DNA of 64,000 nt from an uncultured Geobacteraceae bacterium (GCA_903939115.1 CAJAFV010000078.1:24778-88777), one strand, 5' to 3'; counted from the stretch's first letter, positions 26,773 to 36,302 are shown. Translations and numbers: made by a program. Notes: generated by a model not told the origin, from the letters alone.

Positions 26773-27054
26773 CTAAATTTCGGAGATATCAGAACCGGTA
26801 ATTTCAACATCCGGCCATCCTTCATAGATCCAATCTTCCACCCGTTCCAGCACCTGCCGCGGGATGTTTTTATCAGAACTGACGGTGACAAACGCAAGCA
26901 CTCCCACTGCGGCATTATCCTGGCGGTCAACCTCGGCACAGGCAACGTTGAAGCGGTTTCTTGCCCGACCCAGGATACTTTTGACGATGCCGCGCTTTTC
27001 TTTCAGTGAGTGGGATGGGAGGGAGAGATGGATTTCGAGGCAGTAGATGAACAT
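26773..27054 (-). CDS. DUF503 domain protein
   Basis: A 93-aa protein of the DUF503 (YlxP-like) family: LEIHLSLPSHSLKEKRGIVKSILGRARNRFNVACAEVDRQD and the later DKNIPRQVLERVEDWI block are characteristic. In other bacteria the family lies near rbfA and infB; here it follows asnS with two bases between them. Function is unknown, possibly linked to ribosomes. Confidence 0.87.
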   Translation of the reverse strand: MFIYCLEIHLSLPSHSLKEKRGIVKSILGRARNRFNVACAEVDRQDNAAVGVLAFVTVSSDKNIPRQVLERVEDWIYEGWPDVEITGSDISEI

Positions 27055-27056
27055 GG

Positions 27057-28436
27057 CTAAAAGTCACAATGCCTCGGCGTACGGGGAAACGGGATGACAT
27101 CCCGGATGTTTTCCATTCCGGAGAGATACATGACCAGTCGTTCGAAGCCGAGGCCAAAGCCGGCATGCGGACAGCTCCCCCAGCGGCGACTGTCGAGATA
27201 CCACCAGAGCGGTTCACTGGCAATCCCCATCTCGGTCATGCGCAATTCAAGCCGGTCCAAGCGCTCTTCACGCTGGCTGCCGCCGATAATTTCACCTACT
27301 TTTGGCACGAGCAGGTCCATGGCGGCTACCGTGCGACCATCATCATTCTGCCGCATATAAAACGCCTTGATATCCTTCGGATAGTTGAGAATAAAGGTCG
27401 GTCCTTCGACTATCTGTTCGGTAATAAAACGTTCATGTTCCGTCTGCAGATCCACCCCCCACTCCACCGGATAGGAAAAGGCGGTTCCCGATTGCTGCAG
27501 GCGCTCTATGGCCTCCCCATATTCCATCCGGACAAAATCGGCATCCGCAACTGCGCCTACACGCTCCAGCAGGCCGTTTTCAATATGTTTGTCAAAAAAG
27601 GCCATATCTTCAGCACACTCTTCAAGAGCGAATCGGCAGAGAAACTTGATAAACTTTTCCGCCAGATCGGCATTGTCAGCCAATGTGGCAAAGGCCATCT
27701 CCGGCTCGATCATCCAAAACTCGGAGGCATGCCGGGCGGTGTTGGAATTCTCGGCCCGGAAGGTCGGACCAAAGGTATAAATATCTCCAAAAGCGAGGGC
27801 AAACAGCTCCCCTTCCAGCTGGCCACTGACCGTCAAACCGGTTTTCTGTCCAAAAAAATCCTTGCTGAAATCCGGCCGGCCATCCAGAACTGGCGGCTCT
27901 AACGCATCAAGTGTGCTGACGCGGAACAATTCTCCGGCACCTTCGCAGTCACTTGCAGTAATAATGGGGGTATTGACATAGAGAAAGTTATTCTCGGAAA
28001 AAAACCGGTGTATACCCTGAGCAAGTTTCGACCTCAGGCGAAACACTGCACCAAACGTGTTTGACCGAGGTCGCAGGTGGGCAATGGTGCGGAGATACTC
28101 GAAAGTATGACGTTTTTTTTGCAGCGGGAAGCTGTCGTCCGATTCACCGATTATTTCTATCGAAGTCGCCACTACCTCCCATTTCTGACCAGATGCCGGA
28201 GATTCGACCAGAGCACCTGTTACGGTAAGAGCGGCTCCCGTTCCGATCCGGCTTATCTGGCTGAAATTCAATAGCGCCGATTCGGCGATGACTTGAATAC
28301 CTTCCACGGTTGACCCGTCATTGAGAACAATAAAACAGATCCCCTTAGATGACCTGATTGAACGCACCCACCCGGAAAAAGAGCAGCTGTCTGCAGAGGT
28401 GCCCTGGTGAATAATATCTTTAATGCGAGTTTTCAT
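27057..28436 (-). CDS. asnS: Asparagine--tRNA ligase
   Basis: A 459-aa class II aminoacyl-tRNA synthetase. An OB-fold anticodon domain (residues about 15-105, with GWVRSIRSSKGICFIVLNDGS) precedes the catalytic core. Motif 2 is the FRAENSNTARHASEFWMIEPE run and motif 3 the GFGLGFERLVMYL run. FFGQKTGLTVSGQLEGELFA near residue 190 distinguishes AsnRS from AspRS. It charges tRNA-Asn directly. Confidence 0.95.
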   Translation of the reverse strand: MKTRIKDIIHQGTSADSCSFSGWVRSIRSSKGICFIVLNDGSTVEGIQVIAESALLNFSQISRIGTGAALTVTGALVESPASGQKWEVVATSIEIIGESDDSFPLQKKRHTFEYLRTIAHLRPRSNTFGAVFRLRSKLAQGIHRFFSENNFLYVNTPIITASDCEGAGELFRVSTLDALEPPVLDGRPDFSKDFFGQKTGLTVSGQLEGELFALAFGDIYTFGPTFRAENSNTARHASEFWMIEPEMAFATLADNADLAEKFIKFLCRFALEECAEDMAFFDKHIENGLLERVGAVADADFVRMEYGEAIERLQQSGTAFSYPVEWGVDLQTEHERFITEQIVEGPTFILNYPKDIKAFYMRQNDDGRTVAAMDLLVPKVGEIIGGSQREERLDRLELRMTEMGIASEPLWWYLDSRRWGSCPHAGFGLGFERLVMYLSGMENIRDVIPFPRTPRHCDF

Positions 28437-28499
28437 CGGGACGTTCCTTTACAACTTGATTGTTTGGCCGTGCGAGCCATGAACAGAAGAGGGGATCGG

Positions 28500-29129
28500 T
28501 CAGGCAAACATCTTAAAGAGTTGAAGAACCAGCAGCGTAATGGCAGAACCGATAGTTGCGCCGATTACAACCTCGCGCATCGTGTGAATCTTCATCAACA
28601 GCCGCGAGTGACTTACCATTGCTGCCAACGATAGAGACAGCAGGGAAATGAGCGGGTCGCGGGTATTAAGCGATACCGCTGTAGCGATTGAAAACGCGAC
28701 GGCGGCGTGTCCGCTCGTTATGCCGCCATGAAGCGGAGAACCGGAACCGGTGGCGCTCTTTACGATAATAACGACTATAACCACTATCAGCACGGAAACA
28801 ATTGTTCCCATATCAGAGACAGTTCCAAACATTGCGAGCACCTCCGCGAATCGTGGCATTACGTACTTTGCCAGTATCAGATACCCCATGATGCCGGCAC
28901 CACAGGCCGCAATCAAAACAGCTCCGGCGGCCGTGTCTTTGGCAATTTTTGCCAATGGATGATAGCCGGGAGAGACGAGATCAACAACCGCTTCCACTGC
29001 AGTATTAAACATTTCGGCGCAGAGCACCGCCAGGATTGAAAGCGCGAGCAACCCGAACTCCAGCGGAGTGACCTTCAGAAACAGAACTGCAAGCAACACA
29101 ATAATGGCCGAAATGAAATGAAACCGCAT
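28500..29129 (-). CDS. Diacylglycerol kinase--PAP2 phosphatase fusion (start uncertain)
   Basis: From the first ATG the protein has 209 aa. The N-terminal part is the DgkA trimer domain (EMFNTAVEAVVDLV, KDTAAGAVL), and the C-terminal part a PAP2 phosphatase domain (KSATGSGSPLHGG, TSGHAAV, SRLLMKIHT). Both act on membrane lipids. The conserved DgkA N-terminus (RFIESANCAVVGILHAARTEKH) lies in frame before the ATG, with no ATG, GTG or TTG back to a stop in that frame. The true start may be ATT at 29234, eight bases after AAGGAG, giving 244 aa, or the reading may come from ybeY by a -1 shift. See findings. Confidence 0.8.
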   Translation of the reverse strand: MRFHFISAIIVLLAVLFLKVTPLEFGLLALSILAVLCAEMFNTAVEAVVDLVSPGYHPLAKIAKDTAAGAVLIAACGAGIMGYLILAKYVMPRFAEVLAMFGTVSDMGTIVSVLIVVIVVIIVKSATGSGSPLHGGITSGHAAVAFSIATAVSLNTRDPLISLLSLSLAAMVSHSRLLMKIHTMREVVIGATIGSAITLLVLQLFKMFA

Positions 29130-29185
29130 ATGCTTTTCAGTGCGGGCCGCATGCAGAATCCCAACAACTGCGCAGTTAGCTGATT

Positions 29186-29656
29186 CTATAAACCGGTCGG
29201 GCTTAACAACCCTTCCTTCTTCAGGATTCTGAATAGCTGCTGCTCCTTTTGTTCCATTTTAGCCGCCTCCACTTCACCGCTCCGTTCATGATCATACCCG
29301 CACAGATGCAGTATACCGTGCATCAACAGAAAAGAGAGGCGTTCAAAGAATTCCAACCCGCCTTCTTCGGCCTCCCGTGCAGCGGTGTCGGCTGAAATTA
29401 TAACATCCCCAAGGGTATGTGGGTTTACCCCTCCGAAGTCACCTTCCTGAAGGGAGAACGAAATCACATTAGTGGGGCGGTCTTTGCCAAGATACTCCCG
29501 GTTAATGATTCTGATTGAGCGGTCTCCTACAATTGAAACGGAAAGCTCCGTTGCCTCAGGACATTCCAAGGCGCTTAAGATTCTCACCGCCACTTTTTTG
29601 AGCTGCTGACTCTTGAAATGATGGCGTCTCTGGCGGTTGTTCAACAATACTATCAT
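29186..29656 (-). CDS. ybeY: Endoribonuclease YbeY (16S rRNA maturation)
   Basis: A 156-aa zinc endoribonuclease. The metal motif HGxLHLxGYDH is complete as HGILHLCGYDH near residue 115. The block LGKDRPTNVISF near residue 56 is also conserved. It works in 16S rRNA 3-prime end processing and ribosome quality control. Its first 34 codons overlap the end of the upstream HD-domain gene in another frame by 101 bases, which is long for bacteria. Confidence 0.94.
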   Translation of the reverse strand: MIVLLNNRQRRHHFKSQQLKKVAVRILSALECPEATELSVSIVGDRSIRIINREYLGKDRPTNVISFSLQEGDFGGVNPHTLGDVIISADTAAREAEEGGLEFFERLSFLLMHGILHLCGYDHERSGEVEAAKMEQKEQQLFRILKKEGLLSPTGL

Positions 29657-32009
29657 GCGGCACTACTCCCTGTTCAATTTTTCCATTTTCACGGACTGTA
29701 CTCTTTCTGGAACGGTCTCCACCTTTATGGGCAGGTTCAGGGTATTCAACGCGATGATGAAAAATGCCGTTCAGGATGGTGGTAAAACTCCGGGCTATTT
29801 CGTGAAGGTTTTTAAGAGTCAACTCGCATTCATCCAACTGACCATCAATAAATACATTATTAATCAGTTTTTGCACCAAGCCCTGAATACGATCAGAGGT
29901 CGGATTCACGAGTGTACGGGAAGCCGCTTCAACGCAGTCGGCAAGCATGACAATACCGGCCTCGCGTGTCTGCGGCTTAGGCCCGGGATAGCGGAAATCT
30001 TTTTCTTCAACAACCTGATCATTTGACTTAGCCTGACTTTTGGCGCGCTCATAAAAGAATTTTATCAACGCGGTACCATGGTGCTGACGTATGATATCAA
30101 TTATAGGCTGTCCCAGCCTGTTTTCACGGGCCAGTTCAACTCCTTCCTTGATATGTGAAATCAGGATGAGTGCGCTCATGCTGGGCGAGAGTTTATCATG
30201 CCGGTTCTCTTCACCCGCCTGGTTTTCAATAAAATAGAGCGGCTTTGCAGCCTTGCCGATATCGTGGTAATACGCCGAAACACGAGCAAGCAGCGGATTT
30301 GCGCCAATCGATTCGGCTGCCGCTTCAACCAGATTACCAACAATAATACTATGATGATAGGTGCCGGGGGCCTTCACCATCAGCTCGCGAAGTACCGGAG
30401 AGTTAAGATTTGCGAGCTCCAGTAGTTTGATGTCGGTTGTGTACTGAAAGAGGGTTTCAACGAGCGGAATGAAGCTTGAGACAAACCCGGCGCAGATAAA
30501 TCCACTGAGCAGGGCAAAGAAGGCAACATACAGTGTCTGCATGGTAACAATTGCATTATTCAAGGTCTGGAACGACAACGCCAGAGCCAGGTTAACGATA
30601 GAAACCTTGATACCGGCAGTATAGATCGTGCCGCGACTGGTGCAGTGACGAACACCATGAGCGCCGACAATACCTCCCAGCAGTGAATAGATAATTACCA
30701 GCATGTTGTTTTCAAACATGATTCCGAGCAGCGGGGCCAGGATGGCACAGTAGACCAATGCAACTTCCGAGTTGATAAAAATCCGGACAATCATCGCTCC
30801 GGCAGCAAAAGGAAACAGATAAAAATAATTTGAAGAGTCTACCGAAGGGAACACAGCACCGATGTTGTAAGTAATAAGAAGAGCCGTCTTGAAGCAGATG
30901 AAGCTGATGGTAATCAGCAGTGAAATGATCAGGACATCTTTGTTGGTCGGATTGAATTTCCGAATGTTCTTGCAGGCGAACCGGTACGGGAAATAAAACA
31001 GCACCATAATAAGCGTGCATGTTCCGAGAGCCTTGAAAAGCCAACTGCCGCTATGCTGGTCGCCAAATGCGGCTTCAAGCTTTTGGGCCTGTTCGGCGGT
31101 AATCCGTTCGCCTACCCGCACTACCATCTCACCTTTTTGCAACTTGAAAAGCACCGGACGCACTGTTTCCATTGCGCTGCGAGATCGTACTTCGGATGCC
31201 TCCCGGTTGTAAAAGAGGTTTGGGAGCATGATTCTGGCAATTACTGCCGCAATGCGAGCATTATCTGAAGGGTTCCCTACACCTTTGAAACTCCAGCGGG
31301 TAACTATACGGCGCGCATCATCAATGCCAATAAAACTTGTCGTCACATCGCCGCCGCCAATCTTGTGGCCATTGTTATCGGTAATTTCGAGACCACGACG
31401 AATATCGGTCTGGAAAACGTTGGCATCCAACACGATTTTGCGCTGAAACAGTTCACCAAGCAATTCAGAGGCGCTTGCCAGAAACAGTCTGTCTGAGGTA
31501 ATTCGGGTCAACGCAATAATTTCAGCGTCACTCAGTTCTGTATCAAGCAGCGGCGTGAGCACCGCGCGCAATTGGGCAATTGTTTTTTTGCTGTTTTCAT
31601 CATCAGTTGCACGTACGATTATAAGAGCCTGTTGCAACTTGTCATGAAGGGCACCGGCGAGTTGGTCACTCAGGTTATAGACCACCGGAGCATTGTTGGC
31701 GGCATCTTTGCGACGCTGCTCTGTTAAAGCTTTGGCTTCAACAAGCTGATCCTGCGATGCGCGAATGTCGGATGTGGCAATATCACCAACTTTATAGGAA
31801 AGAGTAGAGGTGTGCTGGCTGGGAAGTATTGTTATCGTAAGCAGCAGAGAGGTCGTGACAAGAAGAATAAACCTGTTGCGTCGCGACGTTTCGGGATTGG
31901 AAAACTTCCTGATCAGGGAATCAAGCAGATTCGACCCGAACCGACTTAGTTTTGTCAGTGAATTCTGTTCCAGCATTCTGCCGTTTTGTTCAGCCATAAA
32001 TACATACAC
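29556..32009 (-). CDS. PgpH-like 7TMR-HD phosphohydrolase (c-di-AMP phosphodiesterase family)
   Basis: An 817-aa membrane protein with an N-terminal segment near residue 50, a long extracytoplasmic 7TMR-HDED domain (about 75-320), seven membrane helices (about 330-535) and a cytoplasmic HD domain (HHSIIVGNLVEAA, YYHDIGKAAKP, IRQHHGT). In Gram-positive bacteria PgpH hydrolyses c-di-AMP; the activity here is inferred. The C-terminal tail after HRVEYPEP is about 55 residues of charged, low-complexity sequence that overlaps ybeY. A second ATG four codons in (31997) could be the start. phoH, often the upstream neighbour, is not here. Confidence 0.9.
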   Translation of the reverse strand: MYVFMAEQNGRMLEQNSLTKLSRFGSNLLDSLIRKFSNPETSRRNRFILLVTTSLLLTITILPSQHTSTLSYKVGDIATSDIRASQDQLVEAKALTEQRRKDAANNAPVVYNLSDQLAGALHDKLQQALIIVRATDDENSKKTIAQLRAVLTPLLDTELSDAEIIALTRITSDRLFLASASELLGELFQRKIVLDANVFQTDIRRGLEITDNNGHKIGGGDVTTSFIGIDDARRIVTRWSFKGVGNPSDNARIAAVIARIMLPNLFYNREASEVRSRSAMETVRPVLFKLQKGEMVVRVGERITAEQAQKLEAAFGDQHSGSWLFKALGTCTLIMVLFYFPYRFACKNIRKFNPTNKDVLIISLLITISFICFKTALLITYNIGAVFPSVDSSNYFYLFPFAAGAMIVRIFINSEVALVYCAILAPLLGIMFENNMLVIIYSLLGGIVGAHGVRHCTSRGTIYTAGIKVSIVNLALALSFQTLNNAIVTMQTLYVAFFALLSGFICAGFVSSFIPLVETLFQYTTDIKLLELANLNSPVLRELMVKAPGTYHHSIIVGNLVEAAAESIGANPLLARVSAYYHDIGKAAKPLYFIENQAGEENRHDKLSPSMSALILISHIKEGVELARENRLGQPIIDIIRQHHGTALIKFFYERAKSQAKSNDQVVEEKDFRYPGPKPQTREAGIVMLADCVEAASRTLVNPTSDRIQGLVQKLINNVFIDGQLDECELTLKNLHEIARSFTTILNGIFHHRVEYPEPAHKGGDRSRKSTVRENGKIEQGVVPHDSIVEQPPETPSFQESAAQKSGGENLKRLGMS

Positions 32010-32049
32010 CAGAGGACAAAAGGACTTCAGTATTTACATCCGGAGCGGA

Positions 32050-32078
32050 ATAGTAATCTGAAAGCCCTAACGTGTCAA
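32050..32078 (-). promoter_or_regulatory. Sigma-70 promoter for the pgpH-ybeY-dgk operon
   Basis: On the minus strand TTGACA (32078-32073) and TACTAT (32055-32050) are 17 bases apart, about 40 bases before the pgpH start. It separates this operon from the injection-system genes upstream. Confidence 0.7.
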
Positions 32079-32124
32079 TAAAACTGCGGAGAAACGGCAA
32101 AACCGGCAAAACGTTTTAGAGAGG

Positions 32125-33444
32125 TTACCACTCCGTAAAGATCGCTTTTTGCATCCACGGTAATTTGACGATGCTGAAGCTCCAGGGAATCTGATCAAGC
32201 AAAACATCAAAGCCTTTACGTTCCACGTTCACCCTCCAGCCGTTCTCTTCCTCCCGCAGCACCCCCTGGCGCTCAATAAATGAGGAGCGAAAAACCGCGA
32301 TACTTGTGCTTTTCGGAACGCTCCAGTGATCGATGGTCGACTGCAGCAGCGCCTCGGCCTCTTCTTTCTCGCCGGACGTGAGGAGGCCGGTGCAGACCGG
32401 TAACGGCGTTTCAGGGTGCAGGCCGAGCAGAGTTTTTATTAGGCCGAGCTCATATTCATAAAGCTCTTCGCGTCCGGTGGCAAGGAAGTGCAGTAGTGCG
32501 GCGGCACGCGGCAGATCATCCTCGTGAAGTTCTCTGCTTCCGGCATCCAGCACACCGCAGCTTTCAAAATAACGCACTATGTAGGGATGGAGCAACAGCA
32601 ACCCGGCCTGTTGAACAAGCATCGGAAAGGGGGACGAATGGTTCAGTCCGGCAGCAGTTGTATCATCAACTGTAACCTTCATGGGGGAGAGGGAGCCGCA
32701 ATGATCCCGCCTTCCTCCGCTTTCAGCCAGAAGAGAGGCCATCAAATTCAAGCGTGTATAGTGGCTGCGACGTAAACCATCCCGCTCTGTCTCCAGCAAC
32801 AGCGCCAGCTGTTCCAGGGTCGCCGCTCTGAATTCCTGCGGAATTACGCCGGAGAGCGCATGGAGCTGCAGGGCGTATTCCTCTTCCGGAAGCAGTTGCA
32901 GAAGACGGAAATAAAAAGCGGCATCTTCCCGGACTGCCGTGAGATGTTCCAGTATCTGTCGCCATTGATCACGACACGTTCTGCTCAAGGCGGCAGCCTG
33001 ATTAGAAGCGGCAGCCTGATCAGAAGCAGTTGTCCCTGCCGCGTACCAGGACAACGTGCCGGTCCGCAGGTAGCGCAACAGAACATCATAACGGCTGCGC
33101 TCCGCTGCGGCACGTTCTCCGACCGGAGAGTGTACGGTAGTTCCGTCATCTGCCTGATGGCGCCGAAACTCTTCCTTAAGGTGACCAAGAATCTTGCCCG
33201 GAAGGATTGCCTCCAGCTTTTCACCGGAATTCAGGCGCACTTTCAGCTCAATCTTCGGGATGTGGATGACCCGCTCGCCGGAAGCCGCTTCATCCATCCC
33301 CTGATCCAGAACCGGCAGCAGCAGCTCCATCCCCCTGTCGTGCAGGAGCGTTCGCAATGAAAAAGCTTCCGCAGCCGAACCAGCCCTGACCTTCCAGCGC
33401 AGAGAGCGTATTCTGTGCGCGCTTCTATTCTCCTCGACTGTCAT
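32125..33444 (-). CDS. Contractile injection system tape-measure-type protein
   Basis: A 439-aa protein. The start (HRIRSLRWKVRAGSAAEAFSLRTLLHD, then HIPKIELKVRL) matches the opening of the CIS tape-measure (Pvc14/Afp14-like) domain. Further on, the stretches AGLLLLHPYIVRYFESCG, RAAALLHFLATGREELYEYELGLIKTLLGL and a C-terminal WRVNVERKGFDVLLDQIPWSFSIVKLPWM are also typical. It is shorter than the roughly 900-residue Pvc14. In the particle it would help set the length of the tube. It is the last gene of the cluster and overlaps the gene before it by 4 bases. Confidence 0.8.
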   Translation of the reverse strand: MTVEENRSAHRIRSLRWKVRAGSAAEAFSLRTLLHDRGMELLLPVLDQGMDEAASGERVIHIPKIELKVRLNSGEKLEAILPGKILGHLKEEFRRHQADDGTTVHSPVGERAAAERSRYDVLLRYLRTGTLSWYAAGTTASDQAAASNQAAALSRTCRDQWRQILEHLTAVREDAAFYFRLLQLLPEEEYALQLHALSGVIPQEFRAATLEQLALLLETERDGLRRSHYTRLNLMASLLAESGGRRDHCGSLSPMKVTVDDTTAAGLNHSSPFPMLVQQAGLLLLHPYIVRYFESCGVLDAGSRELHEDDLPRAAALLHFLATGREELYEYELGLIKTLLGLHPETPLPVCTGLLTSGEKEEAEALLQSTIDHWSVPKSTSIAVFRSSFIERQGVLREEENGWRVNVERKGFDVLLDQIPWSFSIVKLPWMQKAIFTEW

Positions 33445-36302
33445 TTCCGTCTGGTGACAATAGCATCCATAATCACGTTCAAGCCGCTCTGCGCAGAGAT
33501 TTTCTTTATCTCGGCAAAACCGCCGGTCACCAGAGTCACGGCGTTAGTGTCGGTTATGCGCTGCAGCCCCTTGTTCATCTCCAGCATCGCCGCCATCCCC
33601 TCGCTGCCGGCGGAAACATCGGCCTTGGACTCGGCCACATATCGAGTTGCCTGAATGATAGAAACTGCCAGATCAGATTCCGCTTCCCTGGCCTGCTCGG
33701 CATACACGGCCCGTTTATCGGCTGCAAGATCGGCCTGGACCGATTTCTTGCGCAGATACTCAACCACCACCTGTTTTTCCTGCGCGTCGGCAACTTTCTC
33801 GGCGAGCGCCTGGTCGGTGAAAGCTGCAATACCCTGAATTACGTCAAGCCCCGCACTCTTGCGTGAAATCAATGCCGTGCCCAAAAGGTTGACGGACTCT
33901 TTCATCGTGCTGAAATATTCCTTCTGCTGGGAGTCGAATTTCTGGTTCCACGTTCCGTCAAGCCTGTCCTTCAGGGTATCCACGTTAGCGAGTTTGAAGC
34001 TGTCCAGCCTGGTTTTGACAAAGTTTTCCAGCTGGTCTGTTTTGAAGATAGTCAGCTTATCTCTGATAAACCTGTCGCGCGATGGCAGCACGCTGATTCC
34101 GTTACCCACGATCCAGCCGGGGCGTAAACCCGGTTTCTTCAGAGGCGGCTCGTCAGGCTGCACGTCAATCGGGTCAGTTAAGCGATATGGCAGCATAAAG
34201 TCGGCTAAGACGATGTGCCCCGGGCTATCGTCATAGACGACTACGAAAGTGCCCCCCTTCGTCACCCCGGCGCTATGCTCGATACCGGGATGATCCGTAA
34301 TAAAGGTCGAGAAAAGGAGCTTTTCATCTTCCTTGTCATCCCGTGCCTTGATGATGTCATCCAGCCAGTCAAGCCATTGAATCTGCGAATTACCGATCAA
34401 AGTATCAAAGGGGGTTGCAAACTCCGTTTTCACCACATCGCTCAGGCGCGATTTGAACTGCCCGGCTGCCTGCAGTGCGGCGGGCACATTCTGCTTCCAG
34501 CTGCTGTCGCTCTTATAGACCGAATAGCTGCCGTTCAGTTTGGCACGTACCTGTGACGCATTGCGGGCCACAATGGCATTCTGGTCCCTGGAGATATTCT
34601 GCAGCGTTGTGCCGGTTTCATCGGCAGGCGAATCGGTGATGACACTGTTCCGTACCGCCAGATGCACCTTCTGTTTGAAGTTCTGGCTAAAATGTACCAC
34701 TTCGCTCAACTGGTGGCTGACATCCTGCCGAATCAGATAATGGAAGCGGTGCAGATCGGTATAACGGATACCCGTTTTTTTGACGACCCTGGCCCGGTCC
34801 GGACCCAACATAACGGCATGCACGCAGAATGGCAGGTTTTGGGCAGCGATTTCATTTTCCAGCAACGCCACAACGTCGGCAACCGGCTGTCCCAGATGTC
34901 CTTCAACACGGAAAAACGAAAAACGCCCGATCTGCGCGGCCAACGGATGTGCCGCAGCACCCGTTGCACCGTACAGCCCGGCATTGTAAGAATAATTGCC
35001 GGTATCCCGGCCGGAGCAGTGGAGTTTATAATTCCAGGAGGCATGAATCGGGTTGGCAGCGGTATACTTGTAGTAGTACGGTATCGCCCGCTCTTCCAGA
35101 ATCTGCTCCTCAGTCAGGCTGGGGGTGACGCGTACGACGGCCCCCTCTGGTTTCGGCACCTGAAACGTGCGGATCAGCACATCCAGTTTCCGGATCAGGA
35201 AGCGGGCGTGTTCAAGCTGTTCAATGGTTCGGCTCACGACAGGCGACGGATAGAAGGAGGTGCGGTTCTGGGCAGGGTCACTGTCGGGATTCAGATTGCC
35301 GAGCAGCAGGTGTTTGGGAAAGGCTGAGGAATCGGGGCAACACCAGCTCTGCTCGCCGGCAAGCAAATTACGGAAGGAATTCCAGGTTTCCGTCAGATCC
35401 TTCAGAAAATCATAGTAATACTGCATGCCGAAGGTTTGAGAGGCAAATGAGACATTCCATAATTTCAGAGTGGCGTTCCACGCCTGGGACGGATCATCGG
35501 AAAATATGTCGCCGAGGAACGGCGCACAGAGAGGGTAGAGCTTGGGAAGTTCAGCCGTCAGTCTGCCGTGAATCTGGTTGCAGACAGTCCGGTACGTCTG
35601 CGCCAGAAGCCCCGGTGCATTGACGCCCGCCGCGAAGAGCGGTCGATCGGCTTCTATCTCGTCCATCCGGCTGAATACCCGATCGGGGGTTGCCACGTGT
35701 TCGCGCAGCGGATCGATCAAAGAGCTTTTCAGCAGCAGCAGTCGCAGCCTGTTGCGGCACTCCTGGCCCAGATTGTCGCAGTCGGTTCCCGAGCAGATAT
35801 CCCGGTCGGTCACGTAACTTTCCATATACAAAAGCGCTACCATATCATCCAGCTCTGTATCTGTCCGGGCGGTAAAGTTACCCAGCAGGTCCGTGCGGTC
35901 GTTGATGCTTTCGCTGCTGCCGACCAACTCATAGAGCGGCAGCATTTCGCCCGGAATGATCCCCCCGGCGTAAAACTGCGAGTAGGCAGGTTGTGTCGCG
36001 TCATACACCCGGAACCTGTCATAGACCGTGTCACCGGGAAGCCGTAAAAGGTCACCGTCGGTCGTCACCCCTACCCCTCCGGTCAGCGTCACCCGGTCCC
36101 CCTGCCGCGAGACACGCAGACCGCAGACAATTCCGACTCCCGACAGGCTGATCCTCGTCAGGCGTGACTGGTCATCCAGATAGTCGGCAACGCTGTTGAG
36201 CTGATCGTGAGTCAGCATCTGATCTTTTTCAAAGACACTGTAACCGCATGTAATGTCATCCAGACTTCTCAATATCTGCGTCATGGCGTCAGCCCCCGTC
36301 AA
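33441..36302 (-). CDS. Unrecognised 953-aa eCIS-linked protein at the fibre position
   Basis: A large soluble protein with no signal peptide. The first 130 residues read ITCGYSVFEKDQMLTHDQLNSVADYLDDQSRLTR and RVSRQGDRVTLTGGVGVTTDGDLLRL, an adaptor-like opening with a beta-rich stretch. The middle is mixed, with few cysteines (CSGTDCDN and SWCCPDS). The last 150 residues are alpha-helical and rich in Ala, Glu and Lys. There is no Walker motif. By position between the Pvc12-like and tape-measure genes it corresponds to the fibre gene of other eCIS loci, but I see no fibre repeats. Both gene borders are 4-base overlaps, so it is coupled to the cluster. Confidence 0.75.
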   Translation of the reverse strand: MTGADAMTQILRSLDDITCGYSVFEKDQMLTHDQLNSVADYLDDQSRLTRISLSGVGIVCGLRVSRQGDRVTLTGGVGVTTDGDLLRLPGDTVYDRFRVYDATQPAYSQFYAGGIIPGEMLPLYELVGSSESINDRTDLLGNFTARTDTELDDMVALLYMESYVTDRDICSGTDCDNLGQECRNRLRLLLLKSSLIDPLREHVATPDRVFSRMDEIEADRPLFAAGVNAPGLLAQTYRTVCNQIHGRLTAELPKLYPLCAPFLGDIFSDDPSQAWNATLKLWNVSFASQTFGMQYYYDFLKDLTETWNSFRNLLAGEQSWCCPDSSAFPKHLLLGNLNPDSDPAQNRTSFYPSPVVSRTIEQLEHARFLIRKLDVLIRTFQVPKPEGAVVRVTPSLTEEQILEERAIPYYYKYTAANPIHASWNYKLHCSGRDTGNYSYNAGLYGATGAAAHPLAAQIGRFSFFRVEGHLGQPVADVVALLENEIAAQNLPFCVHAVMLGPDRARVVKKTGIRYTDLHRFHYLIRQDVSHQLSEVVHFSQNFKQKVHLAVRNSVITDSPADETGTTLQNISRDQNAIVARNASQVRAKLNGSYSVYKSDSSWKQNVPAALQAAGQFKSRLSDVVKTEFATPFDTLIGNSQIQWLDWLDDIIKARDDKEDEKLLFSTFITDHPGIEHSAGVTKGGTFVVVYDDSPGHIVLADFMLPYRLTDPIDVQPDEPPLKKPGLRPGWIVGNGISVLPSRDRFIRDKLTIFKTDQLENFVKTRLDSFKLANVDTLKDRLDGTWNQKFDSQQKEYFSTMKESVNLLGTALISRKSAGLDVIQGIAAFTDQALAEKVADAQEKQVVVEYLRKKSVQADLAADKRAVYAEQAREAESDLAVSIIQATRYVAESKADVSAGSEGMAAMLEMNKGLQRITDTNAVTLVTGGFAEIKKISAQSGLNVIMDAIVTRRK

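Noticed and set aside
27069..27902. 277-aa open frame opposite asnS
   Set aside because: It is fully antisense to a clear synthetase gene, has no recognisable domain and no ribosome binding site; a shadow frame.
34662..35327. 221-aa open frame opposite the 953-aa eCIS protein
   Set aside because: Its composition and lack of start signals fit an antisense shadow; the minus-strand frame is coupled to its neighbours by overlaps.
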